A stretch of 64,000 nucleotides of DNA from CAVVMA01 sp963788205 (lineage in GTDB: Bacteria; Desulfobacterota; Binatia; Binatales; Binataceae), in contig CAWBGG010000002.1 in NCBI GenBank assembly GCA_963788205.1, positions 124,001-188,000 of the forward strand, given 5' to 3'. Both the position numbers and the translations under genes were made by a program. Each line of letters begins with the position of its first letter. Within the stretch, counting starts at the first letter, position 1. The notes under the pieces are model-generated. The model did not search any database, was not told the DNA's origin, and saw nothing but the letters and a program-made list of their open reading frames with translations. This document shows, piece after piece, positions 55,969-64,000 of the stretch.

Positions 55969-57207
55969 ATGAAGCGCATATTGTTTGCGGAGCGCGGACT
56001 TGATCCACCCGGCGGAGCGCGCGGGCTTGCCGCGTGGATGATCGAGGCGCTCAAGCACGAATATGACCTGACCCTGCTGACCTGGACGCGTCCCGATCTC
56101 GAAGCGGTCAACCGCTTCTTCGGGACCGACCTGCATGATTCGGACTTCGCCCTCGAGCTCATGCGCCCGTGGGCGGCTCGTCTGGCGGCGATGCTGCCGC
56201 AGGACCGTATGACCCTGCTGACGCATCTCTACCTCCTTTCTTGCGCGCGCCGGAGGGCCGCCGATTTTGACGCGGTGATCGGTACCTTCAACGAGGCCGA
56301 TGTCGGCCCGCGCGGTATCCAGTACTTCAACTATCCAAGATTCATCGACCGTCCCAAATTCAATTCGCAATGGAAGCACAGAGCCGCGGCTCCCGCGATG
56401 CGGGCTTACCAGGCTGCGAGCCGGCTCGTTACCGGATTCTCGGTTGAGCGGATGCGACGGAATCTCACGATGGCCAGCTCGGACTTCATCGGCGGCATGG
56501 TGCGAGAACTCTACGGAATCGAGACGGTCATTGTATATCCGCCAGCCGTCGGGACATTTCCGGATGTTCCCTGGAGCGAACGCAAGAATGGATTTGTGTG
56601 CATAGGGCGCGTGGCGCGCGAGAAGCGAATCGAGCTGGTAATCGCTATTCTCGCGGCGGTCCGGCAGGCCGGCGAAGAAGTGTGTCTCCATCTGGTGGGA
56701 ACCGGGGACGGGTCCAGCTATGCCGCCTCGATTCGCCGCCTGATCGAGGCCAACGCCTCGTGGGTCGATCTCCACGAGGATCTTTCGCGCGCGCAACTGG
56801 TCGAGTTGATTACGGCCAATCGCTACGGAATCCACGGGATGCTGGGCGAGCCGTTCGGGATGGCGGTCGCCGAGCTGGTCAGCGGCGGATGCATAACGTT
56901 TGTTCCTGACCGCGGCGGACCGGTCGAGATCGTCGGCAACGACCCGCGCCTTATCTATTCGTCGCGCGAAGATGCGGTGGCCAAGATTCTGCGTGCGCTT
57001 CGCGAGCCCGAGTATCAGGCGGCGCTGCAGCGCGATGTCGCCTCGCGCAAGGACATGTTTTCATCGCGGCGCTTCGTGGCCCGCATTCAGGAGGTGGTCG
57101 GCGATTTCTTCCGCAGCCGGCCGGATATCGCGCCGGCGGTTACGGCGAGCGCTCAGCGCCCCGCTTGGCCAGACTCCGCTTCCGTCCCGCGCCAGGCGAA
57201 AACGTAG
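55969..57207 (+). CDS. Family 4-type glycosyltransferase
   Basis: A 412-residue GT-B glycosyltransferase. It has an N-terminal KRILFAERGLDPPGGARGLA (glycine-rich donor/acceptor loop), GFVCIGRVAREKRIELVIAI at the start of the second Rossmann domain, and GEPFGMAVAELVSGGCITFV, the E-x7-E region of GT4. Sugar and acceptor are unknown. The 3' end overlaps the converging FkbM gene by 55 bp, so the last ~18 residues are uncertain in function. It probably belongs with the glycan genes to the right. Confidence 0.85.
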   Translation: MKRILFAERGLDPPGGARGLAAWMIEALKHEYDLTLLTWTRPDLEAVNRFFGTDLHDSDFALELMRPWAARLAAMLPQDRMTLLTHLYLLSCARRRAADFDAVIGTFNEADVGPRGIQYFNYPRFIDRPKFNSQWKHRAAAPAMRAYQAASRLVTGFSVERMRRNLTMASSDFIGGMVRELYGIETVIVYPPAVGTFPDVPWSERKNGFVCIGRVAREKRIELVIAILAAVRQAGEEVCLHLVGTGDGSSYAASIRRLIEANASWVDLHEDLSRAQLVELITANRYGIHGMLGEPFGMAVAELVSGGCITFVPDRGGPVEIVGNDPRLIYSSREDAVAKILRALREPEYQAALQRDVASRKDMFSSRRFVARIQEVVGDFFRSRPDIAPAVTASAQRPAWPDSASVPRQAKT

Positions 57208-57812
57208 CCTACATCGCCGAGATATTTGTCACTAATCCACGGCGCGTCAGCTTTTACAGCAAAGCCCCGTGATCCGAGTATTTTAGGCAATTCCTTCGGA
57301 CCGCCATGATATTCGATCATCATGGCATACACGCCGGCCAGATGGTCTACTTTACTATCGAAGATCTGATGCTCGGCTCCTTCCACGTCGCTTTTTATTA
57401 CTATGGCGCGGCTTTCCTGGCCGGCCAAAATCTCATTCAGAGATATCTCGTGCTCTGATGGGGGTCCATCGCTTCCGCGCACGGCCTTATTTATCAGGGA
57501 GATTTTATTTCTGTATGGATTTTGCTCAATGAGCGAAGTGGCTATAGCGTAGGTGGAGGAATTCGGCTCATATGCGAAGATTTTGTTGACATAAGGATGC
57601 ATCGCGAAGTAGATCGCGGTATCGCCGATGTTAGCGCCTAGGTCTATTACCGTCGTTCCGCCGATCAATCTGTCGGTTAGCCATTGATAGGCGCCGCGCA
57701 CGAATATCTCCTCGAACTGCCCCGATACCCGATAGTAGTATTGCATCCGCCGGTAGGTTTTGAGCGGATGTATGATCTTGGATATGTTTACTTTCAGGTG
57801 GTCCGTTCTCAT
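57153..57812 (-). CDS. FkbM-family SAM-dependent methyltransferase
   Basis: A 219-residue methyltransferase. SAM motif I is VIDLGANIGDTAIYF (55-69), followed by an acidic strand end IFAYEPNSSTY and, later, IVIKSDVEGAEHQIF, the FkbM signature. Family members O-methylate sugars or polyketides; next to glycosyltransferases a sugar is the likely acceptor. Base composition is visibly less GC-rich than the flanking genes, suggesting separate acquisition. The tail overlaps the 3' end of the 55969 glycosyltransferase gene. Confidence 0.85.
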   Translation of the reverse strand: MRTDHLKVNISKIIHPLKTYRRMQYYYRVSGQFEEIFVRGAYQWLTDRLIGGTTVIDLGANIGDTAIYFAMHPYVNKIFAYEPNSSTYAIATSLIEQNPYRNKISLINKAVRGSDGPPSEHEISLNEILAGQESRAIVIKSDVEGAEHQIFDSKVDHLAGVYAMMIEYHGGPKELPKILGSRGFAVKADAPWISDKYLGDVGYVFAWRGTEAESGQAGR

Positions 57813-58106
57813 TGCCTGGTCGCTTTCGCGGATGAGATTCTGCTGCCGCGCGGGTTAGTTTTCGCGTCCGGCCAATTATTTTCCACACGTGATTATTTCT
57901 CCGTTGACCAACTGCGCGTCAACAGGAGTTAGAAAAATACGCGAGCGTGGCGGAGCTATGCCGACCGGCCGCGCCGCCGCCTTCTGTCGTTCCCGCGCGT
58001 CTGCCCTGTCTGACGCGCGACGAATCCCGCGACGCCCTGCATGGCCGTTTCTAACCGGCAGCCTCGATGTGTTACACCGTGCTCAATAGCACAGGAGGAC
58101 GCAGCC

Positions 58107-59282
58107 ATGCCGGCGATCACGGAATACGACCCGTTCGCGGCCGAGGTGAAGGAAAACCCGTATCCATACTATGCGTGGCTGCGCAGCGAGCATCCCGTCT
58201 ATCACAATGAGCGCCTCGATCTCTGGGCGCTCAGCCGCTATCGCGACGTCGAAGCGGCCCTGCGCAACATCGAGGTCTTCTCGTCCGCCCAGGGGATCGG
58301 TCCCGAACGCATGTCGATCCCCACGATGATCACGCGCGATCCTCCCGACCATCGCCGGCTGCGCTCGCTGGTCAGCAAGGCCTTCACGCCCCGGATGGTC
58401 GCCCAGATGGAGGCGCGCATCCGCCAGATCATTCGCCATCTGCTCGACGCTGCGGCCGACAGCGGCTCCTTCGATCTGGTCCATGATGTGGCCGAGCCGT
58501 TGCCGGTGATCGTGATCGCAGAGATGCTCGGTGTCGACCCCGAGCATCGCCCGGCGTTCAAGCGCTGGTCCGATGACACGATCGGCGTGCTCGGCGGCTC
58601 GCCGGATTTCGATCTCAATCGCTACCTGCGGACCTGGCAGGAGTTCAAGGCCTACTTCACCGAGATGGCTGAGCGCCGCCGCCGTGAGCCCAAAGACGAT
58701 CTGGTTAGCGCGCTGGTGCGGGCCCAGGAGGAGCAGGACGCGCTCACGCCGGGCGAGATTCTGAATTTCATTTTGCTGCTGCTAGTGGCCGGGAACGAGA
58801 CCACCACCAATTTGATAACCAACGGCGCGCTTGCCCTGCTGGAGCATCGCGACGACGCGATGATCCTGCGCGAGCGGCCCGACTTGATTCCCTCGGCGGT
58901 CGAGGAATGCCTGCGCTACGACTCGCCGGTTCAGGCGACCTTTCGCACCACCAGCGCGCGGGTCGAGATTCGGGATGCGACGATCCCGGCCGGCGCCAAG
59001 GTCATGATGCTCTACGGGTCGGCGAATCGCGACGCCGAGATTTTCGAGGAGCCCGACCGGTTTAATGTCGAACGCAGTCCAAACGACCACATCGCCTTTG
59101 CGATCGGAATCCACTACTGCCTGGGCGCGCCGCTGGCGCGGCTGGAAGGCAAGCTCGCGCTCGAAGAAGTGCTCGACCGGATGAAGAATATCCGGCTCGA
59201 CCTAGCCGGCCGGCGCACGCGCCTGGACAATCCGATGTTCCGGGGGCTGAAGACCCTGCCGCTGCTGTTCGACCGTTCGTGA
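58107..59282 (+). CDS. Cytochrome P450
   Basis: A 391-residue class I-type soluble P450. The start is ATG 58107, with AGGAGG eight bases upstream. The I-helix is LLLLVAGNETTTNLI, the K-helix motif is EECLR, and the heme loop FAIGIHYCLGAPLAR has Cys338 as ligand; Ala replaces the common Gly after Phe. Such enzymes hydroxylate small lipophilic molecules using ferredoxin partners, none of which is encoded nearby. It converges, with 12 bp, on the aldo/keto reductase gene. Confidence 0.93.
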   Translation: MPAITEYDPFAAEVKENPYPYYAWLRSEHPVYHNERLDLWALSRYRDVEAALRNIEVFSSAQGIGPERMSIPTMITRDPPDHRRLRSLVSKAFTPRMVAQMEARIRQIIRHLLDAAADSGSFDLVHDVAEPLPVIVIAEMLGVDPEHRPAFKRWSDDTIGVLGGSPDFDLNRYLRTWQEFKAYFTEMAERRRREPKDDLVSALVRAQEEQDALTPGEILNFILLLLVAGNETTTNLITNGALALLEHRDDAMILRERPDLIPSAVEECLRYDSPVQATFRTTSARVEIRDATIPAGAKVMMLYGSANRDAEIFEEPDRFNVERSPNDHIAFAIGIHYCLGAPLARLEGKLALEEVLDRMKNIRLDLAGRRTRLDNPMFRGLKTLPLLFDRS

Positions 59283-59294
59283 CCGACCGGCCGC

Positions 59295-60251
59295 TTACGC
59301 TGCGGCGGGTCGATGCCTGGTGAGCTCGTCGATCTCGCCCAGCTCGTCGGCGGAGAATTTCCAGCCCGCGGCCTTTACATTCTCGCTGACCTGCTCGGGA
59401 CTGGTCGCGCCGGAAATCACGCTTGAGACTTGAGGCTGGCTGGCCAGCCAGCTCGTTGCCAGCTCGACCATCGAATGGCTGCGATCGCGGGCGAATTCCT
59501 CCAGCCGCTCAAGCGCCGCAAAATTCGCGGGAGTCATCACGCGGTCGGCCATCGAGCGCATCAGGGCCATCCGCGTACCCGGCGGGGGCTCGGCGCCGCG
59601 GCGGTATTTGCCGGTCAGGAAGCCGCTGGCGAGCGGAAAGTAGCGCAGGATGCCGACGCCGTAATGCTCGCAAGCCGGCACCAGCTCGCGCTCCACGCGC
59701 CGATCAAGCAAATTGTACAAGTTCTGCGCCGAGATGTATGGGGCGTAGCCGCGCGCGTGGGAGATCCCGATCGCGTCGGCGAGCTGCCATCCGGCGAAAT
59801 TGCTGCATCCGATGTAACGGACCTTGCCCGCGCGCACCAGCGAGTCGAGCGTCGCGAGCGTTTCTTCCTGCGGCGTGGCGGGGTCGGGCTGATGGATCTG
59901 GTAGAGGTCGATGTAGTCGGTGCCGAGGCGACGCAGGCTCGCCTCAACCGCGTCCATGATGTAGCGGCGCGAGCCGCCGCGCAGATACGGACTGTCGCCC
60001 ATCGGCATCCCGAACTTGGTCGCGACGATCACGTCCTTGCGCCGCTCGCCCAGCGCCGGCCCGAGGATTTCCTCGGACTTGCCGCGTCCGCCATAGATGT
60101 CGGCGGTGTCGAACAGGGTCACGCCCTCCTCCAGCGCGCGATGCACCACCGCTCGGGCCTTCTCTGCGTCGATCCGCATCCCGAAGTTGTTGCATCCCAG
60201 ACCGACCAGCGAGACCTGCAATCCGGATTTTCCCAATGCGCGATGTTCCAT
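59295..60251 (-). CDS. Aldo/keto reductase
   Basis: A 318-residue NADPH-dependent TIM-barrel oxidoreductase. The start ATG 60251 gives the usual MEHRALGKSGLQVSLVGLG opening; the frame upstream to 60395 adds arginine-rich residues. The catalytic tetrad is present: Asp48 and Tyr53 (DTADIYGG), Lys79 (VATKFG) and His120 (IHQPD). The SNFAGWQLADA segment and VSSVISGATSPEQV cofactor region fit the AKR subfamily acting on small carbonyls or sugar aldehydes. The gene is ~118 bp downstream of a co-directional glycosyltransferase. Confidence 0.9.
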   Translation of the reverse strand: MEHRALGKSGLQVSLVGLGCNNFGMRIDAEKARAVVHRALEEGVTLFDTADIYGGRGKSEEILGPALGERRKDVIVATKFGMPMGDSPYLRGGSRRYIMDAVEASLRRLGTDYIDLYQIHQPDPATPQEETLATLDSLVRAGKVRYIGCSNFAGWQLADAIGISHARGYAPYISAQNLYNLLDRRVERELVPACEHYGVGILRYFPLASGFLTGKYRRGAEPPPGTRMALMRSMADRVMTPANFAALERLEEFARDRSHSMVELATSWLASQPQVSSVISGATSPEQVSENVKAAGWKFSADELGEIDELTRHRPAAA

Positions 60252-60369
60252 GATTTGGCGACCCCGTGCCCGGATTTTAGCGCGAGCGACCGGCGCCGTA
60301 CATCGTGATGCGCGCGCGCCATACGAAACGATCGCGAACCGAGTAGCCTCCCGGCCGATCTGAAGATCG

Positions 60370-61554
60370 CTATGTAGTACTCGCGACCGCTTCAACGAGA
60401 ACTTCCTGGTAGCGGCGGATCATCAGGTCGAGATCGTACTTGAGCGCCAGCTTGCGGCTGCGCTTGCCCAGCCGGATTGCGAGTTCGGGATGCTCCATCA
60501 AGGCGATCAGCGCGTTGGCGGGGTCTTCGGATTGGAGCAGGCTCACCAGATAGCCGTTGCCGTCGATGACTTCCGGAATCGAGCCGGCCGGCGTCGCAAC
60601 AATCGGGAGGCCCATTGCCATCGCTTCCAGGACGGCGAAGGGCATGCCCTCGATTATCGAGGTAAACGCGAAAACGTCGAGTGCGCGGAGCAGCTCGGGG
60701 ACATCGGAGCGCGGTCCGAGGAACGCCACACGGTCGGCGATTCCAAGCTGCGTCGCCTGCGCTCGGAGTTCCGCTTCACAGCCGCCGTCGGGTCCCGCGA
60801 TTACCGCTTTGACCGGCCGTCCCAACGGCGCCGCGGTCTTGACGACAATCTCTATTGCACGCAACAGATGCCCCAGGTTCTTTTCCGGCGCCAGCCGGGC
60901 AACGGTCCCGATCACGAAGTCGCCGGATCCAAGTCCCAGCCCTGCGCGGCATTGAGCGCGGTCGTAGCGGTTCGGATCGAAGCGGCGGAGGTCGACGCCG
61001 TTGGGAATTACGACCAGCTGCTCGCGGCGGTACCCGAGTACCGCACGTTGGGCGAGAATCATCTTGTGGATCGTCCTCGATTCGCAGATGACCTTATCGA
61101 AGATGGAGTTGTCGCTCGGATTGCTAGCCACAACGACTCCGTCGGTGCGCTCGACGATCGCGGCGACGTTCGCCGCACGGGCTGCAGCCACGCCGTCCGC
61201 CGGACTCCAGGGCACGATCCCCGGGCTGACCGGATAGATCATTGCAACATCTATCCTGTCATCGCGAAGGTGTTCGGCCAGTTGGCTCCGGAAACGCTCG
61301 CGAGGCACGCCGTTCTCGGGTCCTGCGAAGCCGGCGGCCGAATCGGGATGCGCGCCCCCGCCGTATGCGGGCTCGGGGGTACCGATAACGATCGGGATGC
61401 CCAAGGCTTGTGCCTCAGGCAGAAGCCTTCCGGCGTGGAGCGAATATAGATGGGGCGAAAACAGCGAGCGATCCAGTCCGCGAAGCACCCCGAGGCATCC
61501 GAGCTCCTGGCCGCCCATCTCCAGGCTATAGCAAATGGCTCCAACCTTGATCAT
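60370..61554 (-). CDS. Family 4-type glycosyltransferase
   Basis: A 394-residue GT-B enzyme. The second domain begins VIGTVARLAPEKNLGHLLRA, and SIIEGMPFAVLEAMAMGLPI is the classic E-x7-E site of GT4. The N-terminal GGQELGCLGVLRGL is the acceptor-side glycine loop. INGVDL-type spacing (VIPNGVDLRRFDP) is normal. It likely acts on an envelope or exported glycan together with the 55969 transferase and the membrane proteins to the right. Confidence 0.88.
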   Translation of the reverse strand: MIKVGAICYSLEMGGQELGCLGVLRGLDRSLFSPHLYSLHAGRLLPEAQALGIPIVIGTPEPAYGGGAHPDSAAGFAGPENGVPRERFRSQLAEHLRDDRIDVAMIYPVSPGIVPWSPADGVAAARAANVAAIVERTDGVVVASNPSDNSIFDKVICESRTIHKMILAQRAVLGYRREQLVVIPNGVDLRRFDPNRYDRAQCRAGLGLGSGDFVIGTVARLAPEKNLGHLLRAIEIVVKTAAPLGRPVKAVIAGPDGGCEAELRAQATQLGIADRVAFLGPRSDVPELLRALDVFAFTSIIEGMPFAVLEAMAMGLPIVATPAGSIPEVIDGNGYLVSLLQSEDPANALIALMEHPELAIRLGKRSRKLALKYDLDLMIRRYQEVLVEAVASTT

Positions 61555-61808
61555 GGTTCGCTCCTCGCAGTGTGAACCTCAGGCATTCTAGCGCGCGCGA
61601 GTGAGGACGTACATCGAATTGAGAATGCTACGGCGACGCTCCCGCGCCGCGCCCAATCTGGACACTAAATAACGATCAGCTCTCCATGATCGCTCCGCCG
61701 GCCTGAGCGCGGAACCGCCCGTGGCTGTAGCGCGATTGCAACAAGCTCGCGGTTGCATCAGCTCGCGTCGGGCGGTTTCATGGGATCAGCTTTTGCTTTT
61801 GTATTCCG

Positions 61809-63437
61809 GTGGTGGAGGAGATGGCGGCGGGTCAGGCAACCTCCGGACGGTTCGCTGCTCAGCGGCGTCTGGTGATCGTGAAAACGCAATCGGCTGAGCT
61901 GATTCGCAGCATCTCTCTGCTGCGATCGTCTCCGGCGCTGGTGGTGCTGGCGATCGCCGCGGCCACCACGATCAACTTCGCCGACCCCGACCTGTGGCGT
62001 CACCTGCTGGTCGGGCGAATCATCCTCCAGAGCGGACACATCCCCGTGCTCGACACCTTTTCGTATACGGCATTCGGACAGCCCTGGCGGCAGCACGAAT
62101 GGCTGGCGCAGACCATCATGGCGTTGTGCTACTCGGCGCTGGGGGCTTTTGGCCTCAAGCTTTTAAAGCTCGCCTGTGGCGCAGCGACGATATCGCTGCT
62201 CGCAATCGGGATCGCCGAGACCGGAGCGCCTGCGCGGGTCCAGCGGCCAGTGCTGATCCTGATCGCGCTGGTGCTGGCGCCGCAGATGCAGTACCGGCCC
62301 CAGCTTTTCACGTACGTCTTGCTGGCCGGGCTGTTCGCGCTGCTGGCCGCCGAAACCTATCACGGCTCATCCAAACTGTGGGTCGCAATTCCCGCCTTTG
62401 CGTTGTGGGCCAATCTGCACGGCGGTTTCGTCGCGGGTCTGGGCGCGATGGGGCTCTATGCCTGCGTGGTGGGGGCGCTCGATCTCGCAGGCCGGCGGGG
62501 TTTGGGGCGCGGCCTGCGCTTGGCCGCAATCACCGCCGGCTGCGCTCTGGCGACGCTCGCGAATCCGCTGGGGGTTGGAGTCTGGTTCAACGTTATGCAT
62601 TCGCTGACGAATCGCTTCGTCAAGCAATCGGGTGCGGAGTGGGCGCCGCTGCTGGGCGTGCTGGGAGAGAATCTGCGCGCGTGGAGTCCGGGTGCGGCGA
62701 TTTATATCGTTCCAATCCTCCTCTTCGCGGCATTCGCGATCTGCTTCCTGATGGCGCCGGCGATCGATGACGCCGCGCTCACGGTGGTCGGCGCAGCCTT
62801 CGCGCTCGGCGCCTTCTACGCAGTCCGCAATATTCCTCTGGCGGCGATCGCGGTCGCGATTCCGCTGACTCGCCATGCCGGGCTAATCGCGCTGAAACAC
62901 GCCGGCGCCTCGGCGGAGGGTCGCGACGCGCGCGATGGCGCGCGCGGCTTCAGTCCAACTCTTGCGATAGCCGGCGCCGTGATGCTCGCCTGGGCCGGCG
63001 GAATGTTCTCGACTCGCCTGAGACTTGGATTCGACTATCCGAAGGCGGCGGTAGCTTTTATGAAGGAGCATCGCCTGAGCGGCAACATACTATGTCAGTG
63101 CCTGTGGGGTGAGTATGTGACGTGGCATCTGGGGCCAGCCAGCAAGGTCTTCATGGATGGACGCCTGGAACAAGTCTATCCGCAGACGGCGATGGAGGAC
63201 TACGTTCGTTTCGAGCAAGCCAAGCCCGGTGCGGGCGCAGTGCTCGACGATTATCGCAACGATTTCGTGCTGGTCCCGCCGAACTCCAAATCCAGCGGCG
63301 TCGTGATGAGCGACGAACATTGGCAAGCTATCTATCAGGATTCGGTCGCCGTTCTATTCGCCCGGGCGCCGTCGCCCTTGGCTCAGAACGCGAACCAATC
63401 GTATCCGCGTCCGGCGGCGCCGGACTTTTTCCCATAG
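61809..63437 (+). CDS. Multi-spanning membrane protein, GT-C-like
   Basis: A 542-residue protein with about ten hydrophobic segments and a ~110-residue soluble C-terminus. After the first helix comes DPDLWRHLLVGRIILQSGHI then DTFSYTAFGQPWRQHEWLAQ, with the acidic loop typical of GT-C transferases that use polyprenyl-phosphate sugars. The later segment GEYVTWHLGPASKVFMDGRL is recurrent in this type. The start may be GTG/ATG near 61809-61824; the first ~30 residues are hydrophilic. It is followed after 2 bp by another membrane glycosyltransferase-like gene, so the two are probably an operon. Confidence 0.75.
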   Translation: MVEEMAAGQATSGRFAAQRRLVIVKTQSAELIRSISLLRSSPALVVLAIAAATTINFADPDLWRHLLVGRIILQSGHIPVLDTFSYTAFGQPWRQHEWLAQTIMALCYSALGAFGLKLLKLACGAATISLLAIGIAETGAPARVQRPVLILIALVLAPQMQYRPQLFTYVLLAGLFALLAAETYHGSSKLWVAIPAFALWANLHGGFVAGLGAMGLYACVVGALDLAGRRGLGRGLRLAAITAGCALATLANPLGVGVWFNVMHSLTNRFVKQSGAEWAPLLGVLGENLRAWSPGAAIYIVPILLFAAFAICFLMAPAIDDAALTVVGAAFALGAFYAVRNIPLAAIAVAIPLTRHAGLIALKHAGASAEGRDARDGARGFSPTLAIAGAVMLAWAGGMFSTRLRLGFDYPKAAVAFMKEHRLSGNILCQCLWGEYVTWHLGPASKVFMDGRLEQVYPQTAMEDYVRFEQAKPGAGAVLDDYRNDFVLVPPNSKSSGVVMSDEHWQAIYQDSVAVLFARAPSPLAQNANQSYPRPAAPDFFP

Positions 63438-63439
63438 GT

Positions 63440-64000
63440 ATGTCCAGCCAGCGCCACACATTTCCACTTTACTCAAGGGGATGGGCCATCGCACTCTTTT
63501 GGCTTGCCACGATCTTGTATCTATCCAGCATGACCTCCTCGCTGCGTGGCCACGAGCGCAAGGAGGATTTCTCCGTCTATTATCTATCCGCGCTTGAGCT
63601 GCGGGCAGGTATTGACCCGTACAGCACGAACTTCAAATCTCTGGCGAATACTTTAGGGTTAGAGACCCACGCCCTGGTAAGGGGCACCCATCCCCCTACT
63701 TTCTTGCTGCTCTTCGAACCTTTTACGGCGCTATCAATTAAGACCGCCTATTGGACGTGGAGCGGATTGAATTTCGCAGCTTTGGCCCTGGCGCTTGTTC
63801 TGTTGTTCGGCCTGGAATCTCAGGCTAAGGCCGCAACTGCGCTCGCCCTGTCAGCAGCAGCGGTCTGGTATGCACCGGTCCTTCTTTGCTTTTGGTTCGG
63901 ACAAAGCAATCTGCTCATTCTTCTTATGCTGGTTCTGATGATGCGATGGATACGGCAGGACAATCCTGCCGGCGCGGGAATGATGCTGGCGCTCTCTGGC
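63440..64000 (+). CDS. GT87/DUF2029-like membrane glycosyltransferase (3' end outside window)
   Basis: An open frame from ATG 63440 to the window edge (187 codons, no stop). Helix 1 is AIALFWLATILYL. DFSVYYLSALELRAGIDPY, GTHPPTFLLLFEPF and WFGQSNLLILLMLVLMM follow, matching the first third of GT87 (DUF2029) mannosyl- or arabinosyl-transferases. Full members have ~400 residues, so more than half is missing. It starts 2 bp after the upstream gene's stop codon. Confidence 0.75.
   Translation, partial: MSSQRHTFPLYSRGWAIALFWLATILYLSSMTSSLRGHERKEDFSVYYLSALELRAGIDPYSTNFKSLANTLGLETHALVRGTHPPTFLLLFEPFTALSIKTAYWTWSGLNFAALALALVLLFGLESQAKAATALALSAAAVWYAPVLLCFWFGQSNLLILLMLVLMMRWIRQDNPAGAGMMLALSG

Overview
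The window is GC-rich bacterial DNA with dense coding, few RNA features, and no visible rRNA, tRNA, CRISPR array, transposase or phage gene. The gene content suggests an uncultured soil or sediment bacterium: a luciferase-like (LLM) monooxygenase with an alpha/beta hydrolase, a cytochrome P450, a single-chain acyl-CoA carboxylase, many secreted proteins with Thr-Pro linkers, and ASH-type 'choice-of-anchor D' domains. This set resembles Candidatus Binatota (Desulfobacterota_B) or a related deltaproteobacterial lineage. That placement is inference, because no marker gene is present.

Layout. 0.1-4.4 kb: AraC/GyrI regulator and a large hybrid histidine kinase. 5.2-8.2 kb: a cassette with lower apparent GC, made of three overlapping frames that carry AsnC/Lrp-like (RAM) folds, a zinc ribbon and a nitrilase-type hydrolase. 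This is the best candidate for an undescribed system. 8.35-10.0 kb: a decayed CopG gene and a PhnW-like aminotransferase. 10.5-19.2 kb: secreted proteins with PT linkers, ASH domains, an NHL-type propeller and an unusual Trp-rich repeat, among AlgH-like, DoxX and SRPBCC genes. 19.6-25.6 kb: LLM oxidoreductase/hydrolase operon and acyl-CoA carboxylase.

25.7-36.3 kb: six paralogues of one secreted domain (here 'SSQAD domain'), including a tandem gene duplication with its leader. 37.2-46.1 kb: a frame-split small gene, then two desaturase-like FAD proteins, an acetoacetate-decarboxylase-like protein and a large ATPase regulator in convergent arrangement. 46.6-49.5 kb: a glycine-zipper lipoprotein and three TadE/TadG-like pseudopilin genes. 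49.7-52.0 kb: a CSLREA beta-helix protein. 52.6-55.9 kb: two Cys-rich proteins and a second hybrid kinase, which looks like the first kinase with its PAS region deleted.

56.0-64.0 kb: glycan-type genes (two GT4 transferases, an FkbM methyltransferase, two multi-spanning GT-C/GT87-like proteins, the last cut by the window end) around a P450 and an aldo/keto reductase. Overall the window reads as an accessory, surface-oriented region: many exported adhesin-like proteins, two related membrane kinases, envelope glycan genes, and lipid or hydrocarbon oxidation genes.
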